This document shows, in pieces, positions 32,378-42,309 of a DNA stretch of 64,000 nt. The stretch lies in NCBI RefSeq assembly GCF_043290135.1, contig NC_134703.1:115257005-115321004 (forward strand), written 5' to 3'. How positions within the stretch are numbered: position 1 is the stretch's first letter; each line of letters starts with the position of its first letter. The notes below the pieces were generated by a model. It searched no databases. It worked only from the letters and a program-made list of their open reading frames with translations, and was not told the origin of the DNA. The position numbers were made by a program, and so were the translations under genes. This stretch comes from Rhipicephalus microplus (Eukaryota; Arthropoda; Arachnida; Ixodida; Ixodidae).

Positions 32378-32684
32378 GTGTTGTTGTGTGCTTTTTATAT
32401 ACATGTCATTGCAGAGCGGCACAAGTGATTGTCAGCAGCCAATTACGTATGTACGCTTCGCTTCGTGGGGTGGTTTTAATAAACGGCTGCTGGTCAGCCG
32501 AGTCATTATTGGGCTTCCGTGGAGTTCGGTTGACATTCACTCGTGTCGGTGGGCCGATTGCCGGCGCGCGCCGAGTTCCACGTCTAGTCGTCGGGCCCGT
32601 CGTTCGGACGCCGCCCACCCACCGACACAACAACCGATGACAAACAGTGCGCATCCTTCTCAAGGATGGCGCCACAACACGACA
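32374..32684 (-). repeat. Probable 3' LTR region of the Gypsy element
   Basis: On the minus strand it begins TGTCGTGTTGT, just after the end of the pol frame (RRETKRPEWFKDFVT near 32765-32810). It contains a TATATAAAAAGC box near 32395-32405 and runs into the inverse terminus ACAACACGACA. The true 3' limit is unclear because the TATA box would put the transcription start near or beyond 32374. I take it as the LTR start plus a hairpin, possibly extending to about 31.9 kb. Confidence 0.5.
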
Positions 32685-33051
32685 TCATTCCCTGATCATG
32701 CAAGACAACACGCACTACAATGCCACAGTCAATCTCCATGATGTCCGCGCTTAAGTCACGAAATCTTTAAACCACTCTGGGCGCTTTGTCTCACGGCGCG
32801 GACGCAAAGAGGCCACAGAAGAGCTTGGTGGATTGCGACCATTTTTGGTCGGCTTCAAAAACACCGTCACCCCTTCATTTTACCCCTCACCAGGATTGAT
32901 ATGATTTTGAACAGTTATCGAGGGTTGCCCAACAGGGTCCTCTTGACATCCCAACGTTCCCTGAGGAACCACTGATTCAGACCTTTCATTAACCGAGAGC
33001 TCTGAAAATTGAGAGTCTGTCTGAAGATTTGAGGGGGGGGGGCGGAGCCAA

Positions 33052-33246
33052 CTAGAGCAGGTCAACTAAACTAGGGGGCTGACTATCACAACTGTCTATG
33101 TTAGAATAAGAGTAAATTAATTCTTCAGGTGGCATAGGATGAGCCCCCTTCTCAAAGGAACCCTCAGGAATTACTGTCAGTTTGGAAGCGTCCCACTTCT
33201 TGCCATCACTTAGCAGAAAAGTGAAAGGCGCAACCTGAGCCTGCAC
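33052..33246 (-). pseudogene. C-terminal segment of Gypsy integrase
   Basis: KPRRVQAQVAPFTFLLSDGK-WDASKLTVIPEG resembles the small barrel domain that follows the integrase core in Gypsy elements. It is separated from the core by stops. Confidence 0.55.
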
Positions 33247-33463
33247 CCTACGAGGCTTGATATACTTATAATTTCCTTTCCTATGGAACCTTAATTATTT
33301 TAACCAAGCCTTCTACCTTTATGCGGTGCCTCTGCGCACCTTTCCTTCTATGAAAATATTCTTACTCTTTCGCTGTTTTTCCGAGGCTCTATTATGGACC
33401 TGAGGCAAATCAGCTTGTAACCCTGATACCTGAGGACGGATCCTAAAATTGCTAATGTCAATT

Positions 33464-34165
33464 TTAGAGCGAGGTTAATGGCCATGCAGCAAAAAAGCTG
33501 GCGAAAGACCTGTCATCGCATGTGGAGTGACTCTGTATGAACTCAGGAATTCTGTGATGCTTTTTTGTTGGATCTTTCCCTTCCAGTCTAGCTACCTGTA
33601 AATGTTTCTTCAGGGCCCTATTCAGGCGTTCTATTTGACCGTTGGACTGAACATAACAATTTGGCGAGAACACGTGGCGAATGCCTTTTTCCTTAAGATA
33701 GTTCTCAAACTGCTGTGAGACAAACTGTGGACCATTATCGGTAACTGATACCTCTGGTAGCCCATCGCGGCTAAATGACCAGTCCAACAGCTTAATGACG
33801 TCCTCTGCTGATATTGTATTCGTTCCAAGAACCGCGGGCCACTTAGAATAGTATTCCACCAATGTTACGAGATACCTTGGAAAAGACACATCTAATGGGC
33901 CGACAATATCCATACCCAATTTTTTCCATGGCCCGTCTAGCTATTCGACTGGCTGCAGAGGTGCCACACGAGGCTTGGCAGACTTATCTGCCACCTGACA
34001 GACATGACAATGCTTTACATATTCCTCTACAGAACGATCCATTTGCGGCCACCAATATCTCTCACGGAAAAGTTTAGTGCGCACTATTCCTTGATTATTT
34101 TCATGTGCTAACTGCATGAAAGTAGGTATTAAGACATTCGCAATGACTACACGGTCACCACGCAT
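33464..34165 (-). pseudogene. Gypsy integrase: zinc domain and DDE core
   Basis: The zinc-binding part reads LAHENNQGIVRTKL...YWWPQMDRSV...CHVCQ; the second His of the usual HxxxH-type pair is replaced (HENN). After an in-frame TAG at about 33949, the core follows with Asp in GMDIVG, Asp in VTDNGPQF and Glu in NGQIERLN, so the DDE triad is still readable. Near 33540 the frame breaks. It inserted element DNA when active; now dead. Confidence 0.8.
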
Positions 34166-34196
34166 AAGTAACCCGTCTACAAAGGAGAGATAATTT

Positions 34197-34775
34197 TTAG
34201 GAGCGAAGCTAAGGCGTGGGCTGTGCGTCCCCTGTATGTAGCCACCTCTCGTTCAGTTCTAAGTATAACGCTAGCCACCGCCCGATCTAAAGGGTACAGC
34301 CATATCCATCCGTCCATCCGTCCGTCCGTCCATCCATCCATCCATCCATCCATCCATCCATCCATCCATCCATCCATCCATCCATCCATCCATCCATCCA
34401 TCCATCCATCCATCCATCCATCTGTCCGTCCATCCGTCCGCCCGTCCGTCCGTTCGTCCGTCCGTCCATCCATCCGTCCGTCCGTCCATCCATCCATCCG
34501 TCCGTCCGTCCGTCCGTCCGTCCGTCCAAAAGATGCAAGATGTTATAAACTAGACGGCGGTACGTGTAGTTGATTATGAAAGATGCGAGGTGTTATAAAA
34601 TAGGAATGATGCCACATATGGCGCGTGTCATCGTTCGATATAGTGCGGCGACGTACGCTAGGGGGAGCGTTGCAATAAAATCGAGTGGGCAAAATGTACG
34701 GAGGATTCATGGTTTACCAGGTTTACCTCCGGAGCTTCGCCCACTCATCATCATTCACTTCGTGGATATGGCGGC
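34197..34775. mobile_element. Repeat element with tetranucleotide core, inserted in Gypsy pol
   Basis: The left part 'ttaggagcgaagctaaggcg' and the right part 'ggagcttcgcccactcatca' are approximate inverse matches around GGAGCGAAGCT. The middle is a CCAT/CCGT array. The Gypsy frame is interrupted between 34165 and 34790, supporting insertion. Related heads or tails occur at 40413, 47770-47870 and 24668. Confidence 0.65.
34310..34527 (+). repeat. (CCAT/CCGT)n microsatellite
   Basis: About 218 bases of tetranucleotide repeats: a long pure CCAT tract (about 34328-34420), flanked by mixed CCAT and CCGT units. Long open frames in several phases (repeating PSIH or MDGW) are artefacts of the array. 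Confidence 0.97.
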
Positions 34776-35071
34776 ATTTTTAATATGAAAATATGCCGTT
34801 AAGTCATCATTTGCTTTCTTTGATGGCCAACCCTTGGATACATACTCACACACTTTCTGTAATGTCTCATCCGTGCTCGTTGCAAGCTGCACAGTTTCTT
34901 TATCGACTACTGATGTCACTAATGATACTATTTCTTTCTCCTGACTAAGTTCCGGACTGTTCTGTAAGGGCAGTTTAGACAAGGCATCGGCCACCACGTT
35001 TTCCGAGCCCTTATAATACTCTACATCAAAATTTTAGTATAACAGGCCGACCACCTTGAAATTCTTAACGG

Positions 35072-35618
35072 TCAACGACCGGCATCTCCTGCTGCTAACG
35101 AAGCAACTACAGCTTGATGGTCAGTTCTAAGAGTGAAACGCCTACTCCAAAGGTAAATGTGCCACTTTTCACATGCGAACAGGCACGCAAGCGCTTCGTG
35201 TTCACCCACAGAGTATTTCCTTTCAGTTTCTGACAGGGTTCTCGACGCGAATGCTATACGCGGTTTCAAGCTTAGGACCATACCGCTGCTGTAACACTGG
35301 TACGATACCGACGTCAGATGCATCGGTTGTAACTACCACAGGCAGATACGGATTAAACACTTTAATTAAAGGCGAGCAAGTAAGACGTGTTTTCAATTGC
35401 ATGAAACTGCGCTGAGCACTCTCCGACCAACAAAATTTTTGGCCCTGTCTGAGCGTGAGACGAAGTGGTTCGACTAGATCTGCATAGTGATCTATGAACT
35501 TGGCAAATTATCCTGCCAGCCCCAAAAATGAGCGCAATGACTTAATGTTTGTAGGAGTTGGAGCACTCATGGTTGCATTCACGTTACTGTCTAAAGGTGA
35601 AAGGCCCTCAGCTGAAAT
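35072..35618 (-). pseudogene. Gypsy reverse-transcriptase end and RNase H
   Basis: It starts with a broken TPTNIKSLRSFLGLAG segment (thumb region), then LTCSPLIKVFNP...TTDASDVGI and RIAFASRTLSETERKYSVGEHEALACLFACEKWHIYLWSR, finishing with FTLRTDHQAVV. This is the standard Gypsy RNase H. An in-frame stop follows SFLGLAG. Confidence 0.8.
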
Positions 35619-35679
35619 CTTGTAGCCCCCGTTTTACCTCTGCAGGCTTGCATACCTGTTTTTCCCACTTTATAACTGC

Positions 35680-36375
35680 CTAGTTACCTTTATAGATATC
35701 TTTTAAAAGATTAGTGACTCCATCTTCTACACCTAGTGTGTCCAGTATTCCCCACAAGCCCTCTTGAATCGCGCAATCGTACGCTCCCTTGATCTCCAAA
35801 ATGCTAGCCACAGGGGCCTGTGTTCCTTTTCTGCTATTTCGATGCACTGCGTCAGTGAGAACAGATTGTCTTCCAACCTCCCGTGTTTTCGAAACCAATT
35901 CTGCAGTTCCCCCAGCACCCCCTCATCCTCTATCCATGCCTGCAGTCTTTCCTTTATAATCTGCATCGTCAGCCTGTAGACCACTGATGGCACTGTTATA
36001 GGACGGCAGTTGTTTATGTCAGCTTTGTCCCCCTTTCCTTTATAGACCATGCTCATCCTTCTAAGTTTCCATCCATCGGGGACTTCACCATCGATTATTA
36101 TTTTGCTCACTGCCTCTCTCAAAGCCTGCTGAGACTTGGGACCTAATGTCTTTACCAGCATAACTGGAATGTCATCTGGGCCTGTTGCTGTACTGCTATA
36201 GGAACCCTCTTCTCAACTTTTTCCCACTCTCGTTGGGAAAATGGAGCCATTGCGCCACTTGATTCATCCTTGTCTATTGTGGTGCATAAAGCACTTCTTT
36301 GTTGAAATTTTTCTGTCACCTAAGTTCTTATATATTCAATAGCTTCGTCTCCTTCTAGCCTAGCACCTTGTATTA
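35680..36375 (-). pseudogene. LINE reverse transcriptase fragment
   Basis: In order: ARLEGDEAIEYIRT-stop, then a frameshift before ML VKTLGP, then SQQALREAVSKIIIDGEVPDGWKL, MVYKGKGDKADINNCRPITV, GELQNWFRKHGRLEDNLFSLTQCIEIA and ILEIKGAYD. It is the fingers and start of the palm domain; the YADD region is missing because the element ends at 35619. Confidence 0.8.
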
Positions 36376-36380
36376 GAACT

Positions 36381-37330
36381 TCAGAAAGACTTATCGCTCA
36401 TTTATAGCTGGTGTACCAAATGGAAAATGAATTTGAATATAACAAAGTGTGTACATATTTCATTTACCAAAAAGATGAAACCATTTCAGCCACAGTACCA
36501 TCTGAACAATGTACAGTTGAAACAAGAGAGTACATATAAGTACCTAGGTATAATACTATCATCTGAATGTTCATGGAGGCCTCAGGTTGACACTCTCATA
36601 GCCAAAGCTGGTAAGGCTTTAAATTTCATTCAAAGAAACCTGCGATGTTCGCATGTGAATTTAAAACGTATGGCATACACTACTTGTATCAGGCCTATCT
36701 TAGAATACGGTTGTCGTGTGGGACCCCGCCGAGGTAACCTTCATTGCTGCTCTGGAACAATTACAAAATCGTGCTGCCAGGTTCGTCTTGGGACGGTACG
36801 GAAGGGGGGAGAGCTGCACTGCAATGAAGGCTGAGCTAGGATGGGAGTGTCTTTCTGACCGCCGCCAGAAGCAGAGATTAAAATTTCTTTACTGCATTTA
36901 CTACAATAAAACTGGAATTAATAGAGAAATATACCTACACAACCCTCATTACACTTCAAAACGTTTTGATCATAGTTGCGAAATTCGGGAATACCCAGCT
37001 AAAACGAACATGTATGCCAATTCATTTTTTCTTAGAACGATTAAACAGTGGAACAGGCTAACTGAAATGCAAGTACATAGTGGGAACGAAGATATATTTT
37101 ATTCACTGCTGTAAACCCATGCTGTAACCTAACGAAGATATATTATGTGTGAACAAAATTCTGCTATGTGTGTGAACGAAAATGTATTTCAGTTATTTAT
37201 GTGTGAACAAAGTTGTATTGTGTCGGTGAACGGAGATGTACGTCATTTATTGATGTAACCCCCCTGCTATAACGCCTTCGGGTGCTGCGGGGTATCTGAT
37301 AAATAAAGAATAAAGAATAAAGAATAAAGC
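36381..37330 (+). mobile_element. CR1-like LINE 3' fragment inserted in the LINE above
   Basis: Plus-strand coding begins QKDLSLIYSWCTKWKMNLNITKC and continues through YKYLGIILSS, ARPILEYGC-type and WDPAEV, ending FLRTIKQWNRL...FYSLL-stop at 37112. A frameshift lies at about 36714 (EYGC to VWDPAE). The 3' end is a short tandem AATAAAG tail at 37300-37330 instead of poly-A, typical of CR1-group elements. It is the 3' part only, as expected from 5'-truncated retroposition. Confidence 0.78.
37300..37330 (+). repeat. (AATAAAG)n tail of the CR1-like LINE
   Basis: Four near-identical AATAAAG units mark the 3' terminus of the insertion. Confidence 0.9.
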
Positions 37331-37606
37331 TGTAGTTATAAACCTCTGCTCTAGGCTCGTCTCATTTCTTAGGGAGTTTAGATGGTTCCAAAATTTCGCA
37401 GCTGCCTTTCTATCGTTTTTATGTACTTCTTCAATCCACTGAGCTCCTTTTATTCTAATATTTTCATTGATCAGAAGGGATGCATCCCTTCTACAGCTTA
37501 GAAATATTTCCCATTTTCTTTCAACATCATCTGTCGCTTCACTCCGCTGCTTAGCATGTCTGTGTTCCCTAAAGGCTTCCTGACGTTTTTCTATGGCTTT
37601 TTTAAC

Positions 37607-38310
37607 TTCCTAATCCCACCAACTTTTGGGCTTGTGTCTTCTTTTCCGGGGTGACTTGTCACGTGCCCTAGCAAGCTCTAGCCTAAACAGTCTAATTAGA
37701 TTTGTGTATGTCCACACAGTTTTATTATCCTCAGTGATTACTTTCTCAATTTGTTTAGTAGCAATTTCTATTTGCCTTTCTGAATGAAAATTTTCCTGTA
37801 GTTGCTCATCTTGTCTCCTTCCCACTTTCGCTGCTCTTCCAAAACTTTGCTTGATACGTTTGTGATCACTACCCAGACTTCTGGAGCCACATTAATCTAT
37901 GTGCATTCACCTGAGCCTACCATACATCCTATGTGACATCATTGCACAATCTATCGTCGACTGCAGCCTTCCTACCTCCCATATTATTTGCCCTTCACAC
38001 TTCTCAGTACTGTTGCAAATGATCAAATCATGCCTTTCACACATATCCATGATCATTTTGCCTGTTGGATCAGTATACCCATCTATATCTTCTATGTGCG
38101 CATTCATATCTCCTAGTATAATTATCTCGCACTCTCCTCCTAAATCTTCAATGTCTTTTGATATACACTCCATCATTGCCTGGTTTTCCTCCCTGCCCTT
38201 TGCTCCCGTCCACAAGTACACCAAACCAAGGAGTGTCATCTGCCCAGCTACTTTCCCTCTTAACCATAAATGTTCCGTGCATCCCTGCGTGACTCTTTGC
38301 CAACCCATAC
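37607..38310 (-). pseudogene. LINE endonuclease and linker fragment
   Basis: GWQRVTQGCTEHLWLRGK...LGLVYLWTG, ISKDIEDLGGECEIIILGDM, then NAHIEDIDGYTDPTGKMIMD and LQSTIDCAMMSHRMYGRLR represent most of an AP-type endonuclease. A frameshift follows, then GRRQDEQLQENFHSERQIEI...WTYTNLIRLF. The N-terminal catalytic start is lost at the 38310 boundary with a tetranucleotide repeat. Confidence 0.75.
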
Positions 38311-38362
38311 CCATAGACGGACACATGGATGGACGCATGGACGTATATCGTATGACCATATG
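38311..38362. repeat. Short member of the tetranucleotide element family
   Basis: It contains 'gacggacacatggatggacg', then 'gtatatcgtatgaccatatg', the same right end as the larger element finishing at 40763. Confidence 0.65.
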
Positions 38363-38399
38363 AAAAAGAACCCACATTAAACGCGCCCTCTAGTGGTAG

Positions 38400-40410
38400 C
38401 CGGACACATGAGGCAAGACTCGCTGGTTTTGCTGGGGAGCACGGTGATTGGGACAGGCCGTAGAAAACAACACAGCGCGCCCGCAATCTCGAAGGACATG
38501 GTATCAGTCGTTCGTCAGTGTCACAAACGACTCCAATTTTCAGATCGTCCGCGGGCCCCATCTTCCAAGGAAGGACGTTTTTTAGTTGGGAGGACGACAT
38601 CCGGCGACTAATGACCCAGCGTGGCGCCGGATCGGAATAGGCAGTTGACGTACAGCCAGCAAGAAGTGCGGTCGTCGGTGTCGTGAGTCGCGCGTAGGCG
38701 GCGAGCATGGAGTGACCCGTGCAACGTATTGAGACGGCTGCAATTCCAGGCACCCTCGTCGTCTACCAAGCCGGCGAGATCTTCAGCGGCACCCGTCAAC
38801 TCCCCTACGTGTACCAAGAGCTGGCCTGGTCCGTATGGAACTTTTTATTGTGATTTTTTAAACTGTTAAATTATTATAACCAGCCTTTTTTATTATTTGT
38901 AGTTGTGTGCGCTGTGTCGCACGTCAAAATTGAAAAGCGTGACCGTAATCTTTTTCATGTAATTATTTTCTTGTATCCCTCTTTTATGATTTCCATCTTG
39001 TTGTGAATTTACTAACATTCCGCGTGTTTGTCTTTAGTCTGTATCTTTTGTAGTGTTTCTTTTAGCATATCTTGTTATATAGCTGTTCTTTCCGTCGCGC
39101 GTATCAGTTTTCCTCCTCTGTTATTTTTGTAATCTCTTGCCTTGGTCACTGTTTTAATTAAATGCTTGTTTGTGTGTAATCAAATCTCTTTGTCTGCTCA
39201 ATGAGTGCGTCGGTCAGGCCCACACATCACCACACGTGCAAACCCGCACGGGTCGACCAACCTACGAATAAATTTGAAATGCACCACTTCGAGGCCTTTC
39301 AGGCGTCGCAGGCCGAAGCGTAAAGTGGAAGCCTGCGAGTCTGCCGCACGTCGATGTTGGATCGGCGGGGCCTCACCTGAAGTGTGTGACAGTCAGGTGC
39401 GCGATCAAAGACCGTTGAAAAATCAGTAAAGGTTCCAGAATGAGACAGGTGCACTGAGGTACAAATGTCTGTTACCATCTAATAAAAGTTGCGTTTAGCA
39501 TCTTTTCCCCTTTCTTTCTCTCTCTATTTAACGCTAGTTTTTTTTTTTGTAAAACTTCTATATGTGCTTTCACCTGTGTTACGATGAGCGACCACAGCGT
39601 ACGACCGCATACGACATCCCAGACTCCGCAAGTGTTCCCGCACATAATGCATGCATTTTTGTCATTACACCCGAATTGCAATGTGAAAACGTGAACGAAT
39701 GAAAATTCGTTCATAGCCTAAAGAGGCCACGGTGAAGATCCACCGATTCACGAGCTCTTGTAGCTTCACGCTCAGACTGCCTCGTGAAACAGTACGGCTG
39801 TGTCAAGAAGCTTAGTCGAACAGGGTGGTGTCCCGTTGTATGGGCTTTGCCTCGGAAATTACGTTAACAGTATGGCGATACGTATGCTGTTGTTCTGTTT
39901 TACTGACGCTCCGTCGGCTAAATAATCGCGAGTAGGCTAAATGATCATTCGGAAATTTGGAGAGAGGAATAACAGCAGTCCCGCACAAAACCAGGGGTGG
40001 CAGAAGGATTATTTTACGGGGGGGGGGGGGGCAGGAAGGCGGGGAAATAACCATTGTGTTATGACTACGTTCCCTCTAGAGGGGGCAACAAGGGGGGCAG
40101 GGGAGAAATTATAGATAAGCTCCAGTCCCCCCCCCCCCTGGTGACACACCTGCACGAAGCACTACTGTCGGTAAAATCAACATCAGCGCTCATAAAATGG
40201 GCGTTGCAGCGGTACGCAGTTTCAAGCTGTGGTTTAAGCGTACAGAGAAAGACACAACGCAACGTTCTTTTCGAAAAACTACTTCACTATGGCATTCGTA
40301 GTGTCGTCCTTCGTAAAAAGTTATCTAAGGGCAACAACACAGTACACTATGATCAATGGCGCTACTTCTGAAATTAAGCCTATCAAATATGGCGTACCCT
40401 AATGCTCGGT
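38400..40410. other. Unassigned sequence between repeats
   Basis: No gene or known repeat recognised. 38400-38830 is GC-rich; 38850-39200 is T-rich; 40010-40135 holds G and C runs with a short 'ggggtggcagaag' motif seen also near 11255-11275. Confidence 0.4.
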
Positions 40411-40412
40411 TT

Positions 40413-40763
40413 TAGGGGCGAAGCTCCTTAGGGCGTGGGTCTATACATCCCATGGGGTTCGCTCTTGGTGACGTACGTAGCCACCGGTGGCACATACCCA
40501 CTCTGGAGCGGGTATGTGCCACCGTTCTAGTGCGGGTATACACATACCCGAGCCCATACCCGCTCTAAAGCGGGTATGTGCCAATATGGACGCGCGGACG
40601 GATGGACAGACAGACGAGCAGACGGATGGACGAACGCTCGGACGTACGGACGAATGGATGCACAAACGACCGGACAGATGGATGGACGGACTCATAAATG
40701 GACTCACGGATGGACGCACGGACAGACGGACGGACGCATGGATGTATATCGTATGAGCATATG
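40413..40763. mobile_element. Tetranucleotide and hairpin repeat element
   Basis: The head 'ttttaggggcgaagctcctt' matches that of the element at 34197. Then two hairpins made of 'gcgggtatgtgcca' and its inverse follow at 40484-40520 and 40552-40584, and then a GGAC/GGAT array at 40590-40745. It ends 'gtatatcgtatgagcatatg' like 38362. The open frames with RTDGQTD repeats are products of the array. Confidence 0.7.
40484..40584 (+). repeat. Paired hairpins of GCGGGTATGTGCCA
   Basis: 'tggcacatacccactct' is followed by 'ggagcgggtatgtgcca', an almost perfect palindrome. A second one, 'catacccgctct' with 'aaagcgggtatg', follows about 35 bases later. Confidence 0.8.
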
Positions 40764-41186
40764 AAACCAACCATATATAAGTGGTTATAACAGAAGAAAA
40801 GAAAGGTGCCGACCCATAACTGTCTCTCCTTACAAGGACACCTCAACAGGTCAGCACAGGAATGGGATATGGGGAATAAAAGATATAGGGAGGGAAAGAT
40901 TGGAAAAGAGATAAAAAAAAAAGAAAGGCGAGGGTCATTCATTCTGCTTTCCGCAACGGACTCACAAGCCCCCACGCGCCATGCACAGCTGACTAGGAAA
41001 GCTCCCAAGAGCCGGAGAGGTATCGTCATCGAGAGGAGGACAACGGTTTGATTGGCGCGCCGTACAAAGCGCGTGAAGCACTCGCCGAAGCGCGTAATCT
41101 CTGTACGGAAAACACTGTACGGAAAACCGTAGCACTCACTAATACGAGTCCAGTAGACATCGATGGGGAGGCACTAATGTTCCTTC

Positions 41187-41750
41187 AGTTCACAAGCGCT
41201 CAAATAGCGCAGACGTCTTGAGGAAGGTGATGAGGGCAGCTTGCGCGCGCTTCACCAGGCATGCGTGCGCATGGGGAAAAAGAATCACATCAACAGTGCT
41301 GGTGCATAGTCCCAGTTTGCTGTAAGCATCGAAGAGTGATCTGCGCGCGTCCGAATACTCCTCACACTGGAAGATAATGTGATGGAGTGTTTCGGGCTGT
41401 GGGCAATGACGGCAGTTTGGGTCTCCACGTCCCGACTGTCTGTGAACCCGTTCCGCCGTGCGGTAGCAGCCGATGCGCAGGCGGAGAAGGAGGGCACGCT
41501 CCTCTCTCGAAAATCCTGTTTTCGGGAGTGGGCGCGGTGGCTGCCCTGCCGCAACTCGTGGGTCCGGGTGGCGAGCGGTGACAGAGCACCGTGTGCGAAG
41601 CCTTGCTACGTCGAATGTGCTCACCGCTGTAGTCACAGGGGTTCCCGGAGAGTGTGCTTCTTTGGCCAGCTCGTCGGCCGCTCCGTTGCCGGATATTCCA
41701 ACGTGCGCTGGTATCCATTGCAGCACAAGATCACACCCTAGGTCCTGCAC
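41187..41750 (-). pseudogene. I-type LINE ORF2 C-terminus: RNase H end and CCHC-like segment
   Basis: It begins QDLGCDLVLQWIPAHVGISGNGAADELAKEA, the last catalytic part of RNase H (WIPAHVG-GNE-AD type). Then comes CYRTAERVH...CRHCPQPETLHHIIFQCEEY, a zinc-binding pattern usual at the C-terminus of these polyproteins, with the stop at 41190. It is out of frame with the upstream RNase H segment. Confidence 0.82.
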
Positions 41751-42309
41751 TGCTTCGAGCTTTCGCGCGATGCGCGTGGCAACCGGAGGTCTGCGGGCGT
41801 CCTGCGCGAGTAGTTGGAGAGCAGCACGTGAGTCCGAGAGAACGGCAGCCGACGGAACTCAGTTGAATGAGGGCAACGGCGACGAGGTCAAGCGCGGCGA
41901 GTTCGGCTATCGTCGACAATGCCTCGCAGGCGAGGCGGCACTGATTGTGAAGCTCCAGCGAAGGCACCACACACGCAGCCGCGGCACACCCGTCGTTCAA
42001 CACTGAACCGTCAGTAAAGACGAGGAGTCGTCCCGCGAGAAGTTCGTCAAAAGTGGCAGCAGTTTCGTGCCGAAGTGCACACACTGGCGTCGTCCGCTTG
42101 CTTGCCACTCCCGGTAACCGTGTCCGAATCTTGAGAGGGCGATGGTGGCAGGGCGGGGCACTATAGTCATTCACATCCGGTGAGCTCGGGATGAGGGCGT
42201 AGAACGCCGCAGCGCATTGCCCCATCCGTGAGTGCGGAAGTGAGGAGAGCCAGAATACCAGCTGCTGTCCGTGGCGCGAGCGTTTCATACGCTCTATGTG
42301 ATTTAGCGC
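41731..42309 (-). pseudogene. I-type LINE ORF2: RNase H N-terminal part
   Basis: It lies in frame with ORF2 after a single TGA at 42312-42310. It includes RLLVFTDGSVLNDGCAAAACVVP (the first RNase H Asp) and a helix with CEALSTIAELAALDLVAVAL (Glu). The frame is lost near 41850, before the next catalytic Asp. Confidence 0.8.

Larger units (their letters stand above)
32750..35618 (-). mobile_element. Decayed Gypsy-type LTR retrotransposon (pol region)
   Basis: On the minus strand the pol order is reverse-transcriptase end and RNase H (35618-35072), linker (34997-34755), integrase zinc domain (34165-33941), integrase core (33919-33464) and a C-terminal barrel-like segment (33246-33052), ending near 32765. 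Stops and frameshifts separate the pieces. A repeat element of about 580 bp is inserted at 34197-34775. The 5' part (gag, protease, most of the reverse transcriptase) is missing, because at 35618/35619 the sequence switches to a LINE. Confidence 0.8.
35619..38310 (-). mobile_element. LINE retrotransposon split by a CR1-like LINE
   Basis: On the minus strand it runs from the endonuclease (38280-37907, LGDMNAHIEDIDGY) through the linker (37825-37610, KSPRKRRHKPKSWWD) to the reverse transcriptase (36380-35619, with KGDKADINNCRPI, IKGAYD and a DIYKGN-stop). The linker frame stops at LEQRFITT near 37335 and resumes as QGARLEGDEA at 36375. The gap is exactly filled by a plus-strand CR1-like fragment. 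Several stops and frameshifts make it inactive. The type is common in tick genomes; I do not assign a clade. Confidence 0.78.

Noticed and set aside
31805..32422. A 205-codon minus-strand frame at the Gypsy LTR side
   Set aside because: It covers the TATA-containing LTR and SINE-like segments, and its residues resemble no gag or host protein.
34177..34573. Long open frames of repeated MDGW, PSIH or TDGR residues
   Set aside because: They are translations of the CCAT/CCGT array in several phases; no start, domain or codon bias supports a protein.
40441..40770. Open frames of repeated RTDGQTD or VRPSVRPS residues
   Set aside because: They are produced by the GGAC/GGAT array of the repeat element.
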